Below the pieces are notes generated by a model. The model searched no databases and was not told where the DNA came from. It saw nothing but the letters and a program-made list of their open reading frames with translations. From Alphaproteobacteria bacterium (GTDB lineage Bacteria; Pseudomonadota; Alphaproteobacteria; Rhizobiales; Xanthobacteraceae), in contig VAZV01000228.1 of NCBI GenBank assembly GCA_005884765.1, positions 1-34,880 of the forward strand: a stretch of DNA of 34,880 nt, written 5' to 3'. Shown in pieces: positions 17,614-26,143 of the stretch (position 1 is the first letter of the stretch; each line of letters begins with the position of its first letter). The position numbers were made by a program, and so were the translations under genes.

Positions 17614-18573
17614 ATGGATTTCGGTGCGGCGGACAACGGAGCCATGATCGCCACGCGCGCGATACATTTCGCGGCGACTGCGATCGTGACCGGAACGCTG
17701 GTATTCCCGGCCGTCGTGGCCAACCCCGCTTTGAAGTCGCAAGAAGCGGCCGCAAAACTGTTCCGGATGCAAACGCGGTACGTGGCCTGGATCAGTCTCG
17801 CCGCCACCGTGATCTCCGGGCTGGCTTGGGTGCTGTTGCTGACGATGTCGTTGAGTGACGAGAGCCTTGGCGAGGCCATAACGTCGGGGGCGCTGCGCGA
17901 CGTGCTCAGCCTGACGCAGTTTGGATCGGTCTCGCAGGTCCGCCTGGCGCTGGCGATCCTGCTGGCGTTTTGCCTGGCCTTCGAGCGCTCGGCATTCTGG
18001 CGCTGGCTGGGCCTTGGAGCGGCTGTGGGCCTGACGGCATCAATCGCCTGGACCGGACATGCCGCGTCAACGCCGCATACATTGGGGTATGTGCATCTGA
18101 CCGCAGATGTCCTCCATCTCTGCGCCGCGGCAGCCTGGATTGGCGGCGTGGTTTCGCTGGTCCTTCTGCTCGCCGCGATCGCCAAAATTCCTGCATCGCC
18201 TGGTGCCACGCTGGTCTACGATGCAGCCCGCCGGTTTTCCACGCTTGGCATGCTCAGTGTGGCGTTCCTCGTACTCAGCGGCATCGTCAATGCCTGGATC
18301 CTGGTCGGCTCGGTTCGCGGCCTCTTTGTCACCGAATACGGGCAACTGCTGATCCTGAAACTCGTCATTTTCGCTTTGATGCTGGCGTTCGCGGCCGTTA
18401 ACCGCTTCTGGCTCACGCCACGGCTTGCTCTGCGATCCGGCAAGACCGAGCAACCCGAAGCGCTCCGTCAGCTCGCGCGCAACGGCACGATCGAGATCGC
18501 ACTCGGACTAGCGATTTTTGCCGTCGTCGGAGTGCTCGGCACGCAGCATCCCGCCATTCACCTCGTGCAATAG
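17614..18573 (+). CDS. copD: Copper resistance membrane protein CopD
   Basis: CopD is an inner-membrane protein proposed to move copper together with CopC. The 319-residue product shows about eight hydrophobic helices. Conserved features include RAIHFAATAIVTGTLVFP near the N-terminus, WTGHAAS, and HLCAAAAWIGGVVSLV with a His in a membrane helix. The C-terminal part (VFLVLSGIVNAWILVG, LLILKLVIFALMLAFAAVNRF) matches the family. It follows copC directly and precedes the PCuAC chaperone gene by 26 bases. Confidence 0.9.
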   Translation: MDFGAADNGAMIATRAIHFAATAIVTGTLVFPAVVANPALKSQEAAAKLFRMQTRYVAWISLAATVISGLAWVLLLTMSLSDESLGEAITSGALRDVLSLTQFGSVSQVRLALAILLAFCLAFERSAFWRWLGLGAAVGLTASIAWTGHAASTPHTLGYVHLTADVLHLCAAAAWIGGVVSLVLLLAAIAKIPASPGATLVYDAARRFSTLGMLSVAFLVLSGIVNAWILVGSVRGLFVTEYGQLLILKLVIFALMLAFAAVNRFWLTPRLALRSGKTEQPEALRQLARNGTIEIALGLAIFAVVGVLGTQHPAIHLVQ

Positions 18574-18599
18574 AATGAAAGCAACAGGAGAACCAAGCA

Positions 18600-19127
18600 A
18601 TGCTACACACAAGACCCAGTTTCGTATCGATCGCCTGCGCAAGCTTGATTGCAATCCTGCTCGCCACGCCACTTCGCGCCGATGAGGTCAAGGCCGGCGA
18701 TCTCGTGATCACGCAAGCCTGGAGCCGCGCCACGCCGGGCGGAGCCAAGACCGGCGGCGGCTATCTGACCATCGAGAACAACGGTTCCTCGCCGGACCGG
18801 CTGATCGGCGGTTCCGCTGATATCGCCGCCAAGGTCGAGATGCATGAGATGAGCATGAAAAATGGCGTGATGACAATGCGGCCGCTCGACAAGGGTCTCA
18901 CGATCGAGCCCGGCAAGACCGTCAAGCTTGCGCCGGGCGGCTATCATCTGATGATGATGGACCTCAAGGGCCCGCTTAAACAGGGCGACAAGGTGCCGGT
19001 AACACTCGAATTCGAAAAGGCCGGCAAGGTACAGGTCTCGCTCGATGTGCAGGGTGTGGGCGCCCAGGGGCCTGGGGGTGCCGCCAAGATGGACATGAAG
19101 AAGATGCCATCCGACATGAAGATGTGA
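18600..19127 (+). CDS. PCuAC family periplasmic copper chaperone
   Basis: PCuAC proteins carry Cu(I) in the periplasm, commonly to cytochrome oxidase. The 175-residue product has a Sec signal (about 1-27, ending PLRADE) and the domain landmarks AWSRATPGGAKTGGGYLTI, VEMHEMSMKNGVMTMRPL and GGYHLMMMDLKGPLKQGD. These include the His and Met ligands of the H-x-M type. A methionine- and lysine-rich tail (KMDMKKMPSDMKM) adds more possible Cu(I) ligands. CAGGAGA lies before ATG 18600. It ends the copper cluster, with 189 bases to proS. Confidence 0.9.
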   Translation: MLHTRPSFVSIACASLIAILLATPLRADEVKAGDLVITQAWSRATPGGAKTGGGYLTIENNGSSPDRLIGGSADIAAKVEMHEMSMKNGVMTMRPLDKGLTIEPGKTVKLAPGGYHLMMMDLKGPLKQGDKVPVTLEFEKAGKVQVSLDVQGVGAQGPGGAAKMDMKKMPSDMKM

Positions 19128-19316
19128 GGCCGTCCAAGGGATCGCGCCGGAAGATGATTTCGACGTGCCCGCGAGACAAGCACCTTGGTTGCTGCTGCCC
19201 GACCGATAAAATGTGAGGAAATCCACTAGCTTAGCGGCTTTTCCTAAATCCCGGTCTTGTGTTTTCCGCGACAATCCGCTTTCACTGCTCTCCCCGCCGA
19301 TTCTTGTGGTGTGCTG

Positions 19317-20636
19317 ATGCGGTTGTCGCGGTATTTTCTGCCGATCCTGAAGGAGAATCCCAAAGAGGCGGAGATTGTGTCGCATCGGTTGATGCTGCGC
19401 GCCGGCATGATGCGGCAGGAGGCGGCCGGCATCTACGCGTGGCTGCCGCTTGGCTTCCGGGTCCTGAAGAAGATCGAGCAAATCGTGCGCGAGGAACAGG
19501 ACCGCGCTGGCGCACTGGAACTGTTGATGCCGACGCTGCAACTTGCCGATCTCTGGCGCGAGAGCGGACGCTACGACGCCTACGGCCCGGAAATGTTGCG
19601 CATCACCGATCGGCACAAGCGCGAACTCCTGTTTGGGCCGACCAACGAGGAGATGATCACCGAGATTTTCCGCGCCTACGTGAAATCCTACAAAAGCCTG
19701 CCGCTCAATCTCTATCACATCCAGTGGAAGTTCCGCGACGAGCAGCGCCCGCGTTTCGGCGTCATGCGAGGCCGCGAGTTCCTGATGAAGGACGCTTATT
19801 CCTTCGACATCGATGAGACCGCGGCGCGGCGTTCCTACAACAAGATGTTCGTCGCTTACTTGCGGACCTTTGCGCGGATGGGGTTGAAGGCGATCCCGAT
19901 GCGCGCAGAAACCGGCCCGATTGGCGGCGACCTCAGCCATGAATTCATCGTGCTCGCGGAGACCGGCGAGTCCGGCGTCTATTGCGACAGCGGCGTGCTC
20001 AATCTGGCGGTACCTGGCGAGGACGTTGATTACGACGGCGACCTCTCGCCGATCATCCAGCAGTGGACCTCGGTCTACGCCGCGACCGAAGACGTACACG
20101 ACGCCGGCCGCTTCGAGCGCGAGGTGCCGAGCGACAAGAGGGTACATACCAGGGGCATCGAAGTCGGTCAGATCTTCTACTTCGGCACCAAATATTCCGA
20201 CACGATGAAGGCCACCGTCGCCGTCGCCGATGGCACGGAGGTGCCGATCCATGGCGGCTCCTACGGCGTCGGCGTCTCGCGCCTGGTCGGCGCCATCATC
20301 GAAGCCTGCCATGACGATGCCGGTATCAAATGGCCGGAAGCGGTCGCGCCGTTCAAGGCCATCATTTTGAACCTGAAGCAGGGCGCTGACGACACTGATG
20401 CCGCTTGCGAAAAGCTCTATCGCGAATTGAGCGCGCGAGGTGTCGAGGTCCTGTACGACGACACCGACCAACGCGCCGGTGCCAAGTTCGCCGCCGCCGA
20501 CCTGATCGGCATTCCCTGGCAGATCATGATCGGGCCCAAAGGGCTTGCCGAAGGCAGGATCGAGATCAAGCGGCGCAGCGATGGTTCGCGCGAGAACTTG
20601 GCTCACGCTGACGTGGTCGCAATGATCGCCGGATAA
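19317..20636 (+). CDS. proS: Prolyl-tRNA synthetase (short bacterial type)
   Basis: ProRS charges tRNA-Pro with proline. The 439-residue product is the short alphaproteobacterial form, without the editing insertion of E. coli ProS. Class II features are clear: the GIYAWLPLG motif, motif 2 (WKFRDEQRPRFGVMRGREF), and motif 3 (GGSYGVGVSRLVGAIIE). The anticodon-binding domain is at the C-terminus. The start ATG 19317 gives the standard MRLSRYFLP N-terminus; the frame is open to 19257. In relatives proS follows the DUF1467 gene closely; here 9.3 kb of importer and copper genes lies between. Confidence 0.95.
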   Translation: MRLSRYFLPILKENPKEAEIVSHRLMLRAGMMRQEAAGIYAWLPLGFRVLKKIEQIVREEQDRAGALELLMPTLQLADLWRESGRYDAYGPEMLRITDRHKRELLFGPTNEEMITEIFRAYVKSYKSLPLNLYHIQWKFRDEQRPRFGVMRGREFLMKDAYSFDIDETAARRSYNKMFVAYLRTFARMGLKAIPMRAETGPIGGDLSHEFIVLAETGESGVYCDSGVLNLAVPGEDVDYDGDLSPIIQQWTSVYAATEDVHDAGRFEREVPSDKRVHTRGIEVGQIFYFGTKYSDTMKATVAVADGTEVPIHGGSYGVGVSRLVGAIIEACHDDAGIKWPEAVAPFKAIILNLKQGADDTDAACEKLYRELSARGVEVLYDDTDQRAGAKFAAADLIGIPWQIMIGPKGLAEGRIEIKRRSDGSRENLAHADVVAMIAG

Positions 20637-20711
20637 ATTATTATCCACCGCGGGCATCGTTGGTCGGCCAATCCGGCCACAATTGACCCCGAATCATGGG
20701 ATGATCGAGCG

Positions 20712-21992
20712 ATGGATGAGACCGTGAACGAACCAATCCAGACCACCCCTTTTGCGCCGTTCGAGTGGATGCTGTCGGGGCGCTATCTGCGGGCGCGCCG
20801 CAGGGAAGGATTCATCTCGGTCATCGCCGGCTTCTCGTTTCTCGGAATCATGCTTGGCGTGGCGACGCTGATCATTGTGATGGCCGTGATGAACGGCTTC
20901 CGCAAGGAACTGTTGGACAAGATCCTCGGCCTCAACGGACATCTCCTGGTGCAGCCGCTGGAATCGCCGCTGACCGACTGGAAAGACGTCGCCGAGCGCA
21001 TCAGCCAGGTGCAGGGCATCCGGCTGGCCGCGCCGGTCGTGGATGGCCAGGCGCTGGCATCTTCGCCGTTCAACGCCTCAGGCGTCTTGATTCGCGGCAT
21101 CCGCGCCGACGATCTGAACAACCTCACCTCGATCGCCAAGAACATCAAGCAGGGCACGCTCGAAGGCTTTGACGAAGGGCAAGGCGTCGCTATCGGCCGC
21201 AGACTTGCCGATCAATTGTCGCTGCACGCTGGCGACAGCGTCACGCTGGTATCGCCGCGCGGCGCCGTGACGCCGATGGGCACGACGCCGCGCATCAAGC
21301 CGTACAAGGTGACGGCCGTGTTCGAGATCGGCATGTCGGAATATGACGCCGGCATGGTGTTCATGCCGCTTGCCGAAGCGCAGGCCTATTTCAACCGCAA
21401 CAATGACGTCACCGCGATCGAGGTGTTCACCACCAACCCCGATCGCATCGACGCTTTCCGCAAGGCGGTGACCGAGGCCGCCGGCCGGCCGGTATTCCTG
21501 GTGGACTGGCGGCAGCGCAACTCGACCTTCTTCAATGCGCTCCAGGTCGAACGCAACGTGATGTTCCTGATCCTGACCATGATCGTGCTGGTGGCGGCGC
21601 TCAACATCGTCTCCGGCCTGATCATGCTGGTCAAGGACAAGGGGAGCGATATCGCGATCCTGCGTACCATGGGCGCCTCGCAGGGCTCGATCATGCGGGT
21701 GTTCCTGATCACGGGCGCCGCGATTGGCGTGGTCGGCACGCTGACCGGATTTTTCGTCGGCCTGGTGATCTGTCTGAACATCGAATCGATCCGGCAGTTC
21801 CTGTCCTGGCTCACCAGCACCGAATTGTTCTCGCCGGAATTGTATTTCCTCTCGAAGTTGCCGGCCGACATCGATTTCGGGGAGACCTCAGCAGTCGTGA
21901 TCATGGCGCTGACGCTGTCCTTCCTCGCTACGCTCTACCCATCGTGGCGCGCCGCGCGCCTCGATCCCATCGAAGCGCTCCGGTACGAGTGA
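20712..21992 (+). CDS. lolC: Lipoprotein-releasing ABC transporter permease
   Basis: This is the LolC/LolE-type inner-membrane permease that releases outer-membrane lipoproteins to LolA. The 426-residue product has one N-terminal helix (VIAGFSFLGIMLGVATLII), a large periplasmic domain, and three C-terminal helices (FLILTMIVLVAALNIVSGL and following). The FtsX-like ending YPSWRAARLDPIEALRYE is also present. Alphaproteobacteria often have a single such permease in place of separate LolC and LolE, and I see only one here. lolD follows after 7 bases. Confidence 0.93.
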   Translation: MDETVNEPIQTTPFAPFEWMLSGRYLRARRREGFISVIAGFSFLGIMLGVATLIIVMAVMNGFRKELLDKILGLNGHLLVQPLESPLTDWKDVAERISQVQGIRLAAPVVDGQALASSPFNASGVLIRGIRADDLNNLTSIAKNIKQGTLEGFDEGQGVAIGRRLADQLSLHAGDSVTLVSPRGAVTPMGTTPRIKPYKVTAVFEIGMSEYDAGMVFMPLAEAQAYFNRNNDVTAIEVFTTNPDRIDAFRKAVTEAAGRPVFLVDWRQRNSTFFNALQVERNVMFLILTMIVLVAALNIVSGLIMLVKDKGSDIAILRTMGASQGSIMRVFLITGAAIGVVGTLTGFFVGLVICLNIESIRQFLSWLTSTELFSPELYFLSKLPADIDFGETSAVVIMALTLSFLATLYPSWRAARLDPIEALRYE

Positions 21993-21999
21993 GGGGCTG

Positions 22000-22698
22000 A
22001 TGGAGCAGGGGACGGAAGATGTACCGGTCATCTATCTCCACGAGATAAAACGCCAGTACATGCAGGGCGACGCGCCGCTCGTCATCCTCGACGGCGTCAA
22101 GCTGGCGCTGTGGGCGGGGCAATCGGTCGCGCTGGTGGCACCGTCCGGCTCGGGCAAATCAACGCTGCTGCATATCGCCGGCCTGCTCGAAAGCCCCAAC
22201 GAGGGCGAGGTTTATGTCGCAGGCGCGCCGACCTCGCAGCTCTCCGATATGGAGCGAACCCAGATCCGCCGCACCGAGATCGGTTTCGTCTATCAATCGC
22301 ACCGCCTGCTGCCGGAGTTCTCCGCACTCGAGAACGTGATGCTGCCGCAGATGATCCGCGGCCTCAAACGGTCCGAGACTATCAAACGCTCGACCGAAAT
22401 TCTCTCCTATCTGGGCTTGAGCGATCGCGTCAAACACCGGCCCGCCGAACTATCCGGCGGCGAGCAGCAGCGGGTTGCGCTCGCCCGCGCCGTTGCCAAC
22501 GCGCCGCGGGCGCTGCTTGCGGACGAGCCCACCGGAAATCTCGATCCCAATACCGCCGATCATGTGTTCCAGGCGTTGATGCAGCTCGTCAAGGCGACGC
22601 GCGTCGCGATGCTGATCGCTACTCACAACATGGATCTGGCGGGCCGGATGGACCGGCGGGTTTCGTTGGTCGACGGGAAGGTCGTCGAGCTCGAGTAG
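22000..22698 (+). CDS. lolD: Lipoprotein-releasing ABC transporter ATPase LolD
   Basis: LolD is the ATPase that drives lipoprotein release by the LolC/E permease. The 232-residue product has Walker A APSGSGKST (47-55), the LolD-type GLLESPNEGEV, signature LSGGEQQRVALARA near residue 145, and Walker B ALLADEPTGNLD. GAGGGG sits before ATG 22000, 7 bases after lolC. In many Rhizobiales dnaE follows lolD; no dnaE is seen here, and an accessory region begins. Confidence 0.94.
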   Translation: MEQGTEDVPVIYLHEIKRQYMQGDAPLVILDGVKLALWAGQSVALVAPSGSGKSTLLHIAGLLESPNEGEVYVAGAPTSQLSDMERTQIRRTEIGFVYQSHRLLPEFSALENVMLPQMIRGLKRSETIKRSTEILSYLGLSDRVKHRPAELSGGEQQRVALARAVANAPRALLADEPTGNLDPNTADHVFQALMQLVKATRVAMLIATHNMDLAGRMDRRVSLVDGKVVELE

Positions 22699-22856
22699 AT
22701 ATGGATTCGAATTTCAAACAGCCGGTGTTTCGAGTCACCTTGCCTGCCTGCGGTGAAGCGTGCCCAATCGCGCGACTGGCTCTCCTCTGATACGTCGCCC
22801 CGGTGTGCGAGCCTTGTCGTTCTCGCCGGGTGCGAGGGTTATCGGTCGAAGAGTTC

Positions 22857-23597
22857 TCAGGTTGACGCGGCGGAGGCGGACCGAGCATTCCATTGGGCTC
22901 TTGAACTCCGACTGGCCAGGCTCAGAGCGCGAAAGGTCAGCATGTGGATCGCAAACGCAAGCGGGGCCATGAACCCGGGGATAAGTCCGAACGGGAAGTC
23001 GACGAAGGCGAGGTTCGGGACCTCGGTATGGAGAAGATTCAGCGGACCCGGAGCACTCAGCACCGAACGCGCTGCAACGTTGAAGAGCGAAAGTAGGCCT
23101 AGCACATTCCAGCCAAACGCAATCCGACGGCCGATGGTGCCCCATGCCGCAATCCAAGCGAAAATTGGGGCGCTGAGCGCGACGAGAAGTTCGACGTTGC
23201 CTCCCGGCAGCGTCAGTAGCCGCGGCGCGAGGCCATGGTAGTAGAGTTCAGTGATGGTCAGTTCGGGCCCCACCCGGAATAATTGGAAACCGATCAGGAG
23301 TGCAACCGAGAAGCTCGCCGCAAGACGCCGCCCAGCAGGCAGCACGCCAGTTATCAGGATCAGGACGGCAAAAACCGGCCCGACGAGAAGCGTAGCACCA
23401 GGGGGCCGCAAGCTCGGATCGCGGAGCAGCCCGAACCAGCTGAACGCACCGGCATAGGCAAGCCAAATCGCGAGAAAGCCCAGTGCAACTACTTTGCCGG
23501 CTCCGCGGAATGCGCGCGGGAGCATTCCCGCCAGGATCGCGGCGATCACGCCTACATAAACAAGGAACGCAGTGGAGAGAGAGGCGGTGTCAAGCAT
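22857..23597 (-). CDS. Unrecognised multi-pass membrane protein, 246 aa
   Basis: I do not recognise a family. From ATG 23597 the 246-residue product has about seven hydrophobic helices (for example FLVYVGVIAAILAGMLP, VVALGFLAIWLAYAGAFSW, LLVGPVFAVLILITGVLP, VELLVALSAPIFAWIAAWG). It has few charged residues until a polar Ser/Arg tail (SLASRSSRAQWNARSA). AAAGGA lies about eight bases before the start. The frame extends to 23741, but that part is not membrane-like. It stands alone, on the opposite strand to lolD and 172 bases from the hydrolase gene upstream. Confidence 0.75.
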   Translation of the reverse strand: MLDTASLSTAFLVYVGVIAAILAGMLPRAFRGAGKVVALGFLAIWLAYAGAFSWFGLLRDPSLRPPGATLLVGPVFAVLILITGVLPAGRRLAASFSVALLIGFQLFRVGPELTITELYYHGLAPRLLTLPGGNVELLVALSAPIFAWIAAWGTIGRRIAFGWNVLGLLSLFNVAARSVLSAPGPLNLLHTEVPNLAFVDFPFGLIPGFMAPLAFAIHMLTFRALSLASRSSRAQWNARSASAAST

Positions 23598-23769
23598 TAG
23601 CGCGATCCTTTCGGCATGATCTGGTGATGCGACCCGGCTGGCCCGGCCTTCGCCGCTTCGGGCGGCTTTTCCGGCTAATGGCGGATCGCGCCCAATCGCG
23701 ACGACGCCGTAGCAAATCGAAGCATCGGTGAAAGTAACCACCTTCTCGTGCCCGCGTTCTCGTCCTCGC

Positions 23770-24882
23770 CTACAAGCTCCGAAGGAAGTCGATCATGGCA
23801 GCGCTGACCTCCGCCGCACGCTCTTGCTGGGCCCAATGACCGCAGCCGGGCAGCATCACCGCTGGCCGGAGCTTGGGAACCATTGCCGATTGATTGGCGA
23901 TATACTGGGAGTTCACGGCAACGATAACATCCCGATTGCCGGCGATGTAGAGCGCAGGAACGGCTACCGCGGCTCCGGCAAGGGGAGCCAGCAGTTCCCA
24001 GCTGCGATCCACGTTGCGGTAAAAGCCGAGGGCACCACGGAATCCGGTCCGCGTGAATTCCGCGACATAAACATCGACGTCGGTCTCCGTGACCCAGGCC
24101 GGCAGGGATGTCGGATTGGTCAAGAAACCACCCTTCCGCGGCAGCATCCCTTTAGCAAACCCTCCCGCGTCCGAGGGCGGCGGACCGTCGCCCGAGAGCG
24201 TGTAGAGTTGGGAACGGATCGTCTGACGCACGTCGCGGCCGAGCGCCGCTTCGGCCTCGGGGGTTCGGAAGTAGAGCTGGTAGAAGATCGCATCCTTGTT
24301 CTGCGGCATCAGCGTCGTCGGCGCGACCGAGGTGCCGAACCCCCGCTCCCGGAATGGCACGCTGAGCGCGATGACAGCACGGAAGAGATCAGGGCGCAGA
24401 ACCGCCGCTTGCCATCCTATCGTTGCCCCGGCGTCGTGACCGGCGATCACCGCCTGCTCAGCGCCCAAGGCGCTGACGAGACCCACAATATCGCCGATGT
24501 CATGGACAATCGTATACTTCTCCACCTCTTCGGGACGGTCGCTTCGCCCATAGCCGCGCAAGTCGGGGGCCACCGCGCGGAACCCAGCCTTCGCCAGCGC
24601 CCCAAGCTGATGTCGCCAGGAATACCAGCACTCGGGAAAGCCGTGGCAGAGGATGATGAGCGGGCCTTCACCCTGTTCGGCCACGTGTAAGCGGATGCCG
24701 TTCGTCTCGATCATGCGATGCGTCACCTCGGGCATCGCCGAATCCACCCAGGATGTCGGCTCTGGACCAGCCCCGCTGGGCTCAGCGGCAGCGGCGTTGA
24801 ACGGCTTCGCGAAAGCGGCACCGACGGTGAGCGCGCCCGCCGCCGTGAGCATGTCGCGTCGGGAAAATGTCGTGTCTCGCAT
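23770..24882 (-). CDS. Tat-exported epoxide-hydrolase-like alpha/beta hydrolase
   Basis: The 370-residue product has a twin-arginine signal (FSRRDMLTAAGALTVG, Arg 8-9) and an alpha/beta hydrolase domain of the epoxide hydrolase type. The oxyanion motif HGFPE is at 80-84. The nucleophile is Asp150 in GHDAGA, a lid Tyr appears in GFYRNVDRSWE, an acid in AGNRDVI, and the base His in GCGHWAQQE. The Asp nucleophile and HGFPE favour epoxide hydrolase over esterase or haloalkane dehalogenase, but the substrate is unknown. AAGGGAG precedes ATG 24882. It lies 65 bases downstream of an NmrA-like gene on the same strand, possibly one unit. Confidence 0.88.
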   Translation of the reverse strand: MRDTTFSRRDMLTAAGALTVGAAFAKPFNAAAAEPSGAGPEPTSWVDSAMPEVTHRMIETNGIRLHVAEQGEGPLIILCHGFPECWYSWRHQLGALAKAGFRAVAPDLRGYGRSDRPEEVEKYTIVHDIGDIVGLVSALGAEQAVIAGHDAGATIGWQAAVLRPDLFRAVIALSVPFRERGFGTSVAPTTLMPQNKDAIFYQLYFRTPEAEAALGRDVRQTIRSQLYTLSGDGPPPSDAGGFAKGMLPRKGGFLTNPTSLPAWVTETDVDVYVAEFTRTGFRGALGFYRNVDRSWELLAPLAGAAVAVPALYIAGNRDVIVAVNSQYIANQSAMVPKLRPAVMLPGCGHWAQQERAAEVSAAMIDFLRSL

Positions 24883-24947
24883 TGCGTTGCTCCCTTGATT
24901 GTCGCGCGCATCGTCCGCGGTTGTTTTAACCGGCGATCGACTTAGGG

Positions 24948-26066
24948 TTAGGCCGGCACGCGGCTGGCGGCGGGACGAGCCTTGTCGCCGCCCGGCGACG
25001 CGGGCCTGACGGCTTCAGCGATGGCGTGCTCGCGCCGCCACACCGCGGAGTCGGGCGCGAGCTGCGGCTCCGACGGGAAAGGACGGCGCAGTTCGCGGTC
25101 GTAGCGGTCAAAATTGAAGCCGGGGCTCAGTGGCGCCACCATGAACTGCGCGAACTGGCGAAGCCAGTTGCCGAGGGTGCGCCGGTTGTCGGGCAGCGCC
25201 GCATAACGACGCGCGATCGTCTCGAAATCCTCGGGTAGGCGACCGGTCACATCGAGCACATCGGTGGTTGGTGCGCCCAACTCGAAAGCGCCGCGCTTGT
25301 GATCGTCGATGTAATAGCGAACGTTGCTTAGGAGATCGATCGGCAAGCCCCCCATCCGGGCCGTCTTCATGAACAGCCAGATAGGCGTCGGCACGACCCT
25401 GACCGACCGCCCGACCGCGCGGCCGATTGCCTTGGCCATGTCCTCCGCGCCGAGGAGGTCTGGTCCGGTTGGCCGGTAGCTCTTCCCTTCATGCCGGGCG
25501 GGATCCATCAAGGCGGCGACAGCAACTCGCGCGATATCCTCGTTGGAAGGTGGCGCGTTGCGGCTATTGCCGAAAATCCAGGGAAAGACGCCGAGGTGCG
25601 CGGCAACCCCAGTCAACACCAGGTACGAGTCAGCGAAGAAGCCAGGGTTGATGATTGTGTGGGAGACCCCAGGGATCATCGAGAACAGCCGATCGACCAG
25701 CCAGCTCTGGCGGGTCATGAGCGATGGATGGGCGGGGGTCGCCAGCCATTGGGTCAGGCCGACGATGTGCTCGAGCCGGGCGTCCTTGGCGGCCACCGCG
25801 AAAGCGACCGCGCCTTGAATCATGTAGGGATCGTAAGGTGGACAATAGTAGGCGCGCCGGACATCCTTCAGCGCATCGGCGACTCGCTCGACATCGCTCA
25901 TATCGGCGACGGCGATCTCGGCGCCCTGCGCCTTCAACCGCGCGCTGCGGCCATCCTCCCGCCGTACCATGGCGCGGACCGGATAGCCGGCGCGCAGCAG
26001 CTCCGAGGTGACGACGGCGCCTGTTTTCCCGGTGGCGCCAGTGACGAGGATCTTGGGCAAGGACAT
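24948..26066 (-). CDS. NmrA-like NAD(P)-binding reductase
   Basis: From ATG 26066 the 372-residue product starts with a Rossmann fold: ILVTGATGKTGAVVTSELL gives the GxxGxxG dinucleotide motif near residue 8, followed by AMVRRED typical of NmrA-like proteins. The middle (YYCPPYDPYMIQGAVAF, HTIINPGFFADSYL) also fits NmrA/TMR-type atypical reductases. About 100 further C-terminal residues have no motif I recognise. The frame is open to 26093, but AAGGAG (26075-26080) places the start at 26066. It is divergent from a LysR regulator, its likely controller. Confidence 0.85.
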   Translation of the reverse strand: MSLPKILVTGATGKTGAVVTSELLRAGYPVRAMVRREDGRSARLKAQGAEIAVADMSDVERVADALKDVRRAYYCPPYDPYMIQGAVAFAVAAKDARLEHIVGLTQWLATPAHPSLMTRQSWLVDRLFSMIPGVSHTIINPGFFADSYLVLTGVAAHLGVFPWIFGNSRNAPPSNEDIARVAVAALMDPARHEGKSYRPTGPDLLGAEDMAKAIGRAVGRSVRVVPTPIWLFMKTARMGGLPIDLLSNVRYYIDDHKRGAFELGAPTTDVLDVTGRLPEDFETIARRYAALPDNRRTLGNWLRQFAQFMVAPLSPGFNFDRYDRELRRPFPSEPQLAPDSAVWRREHAIAEAVRPASPGGDKARPAASRVPA

Positions 26067-26119
26067 GGCGAGGGCTCCTTCTATCGGAGCCAAAGCTAGG
26101 CCCGCTGGCCTTGGACTAC

Positions 26120-26130
26120 TATCCGCGATA
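26120..26130. promoter_or_regulatory. Possible LysR-type operator
   Basis: TATC-CGC-GATA is an interrupted palindrome in the 77-base region between the divergent NmrA-like and LysR genes, 13 bases before the LysR ATG. Its position and shape fit LysR autoregulation, though the classical T-N11-A form is not exact. Confidence 0.35.
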
Positions 26131-26143
26131 ATGTCGACGACTT

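Noticed and set aside
18603..20657. A 684-codon minus-strand frame across PCuAC and proS
   Set aside because: It is the antisense shadow of two well-identified genes and shows no fold or motif.
20637..20711. Imperfect inverted repeat after proS
   Set aside because: The GGTCGGCC and GGCCACAA arms match poorly and no T-run follows, so a terminator is not supported.
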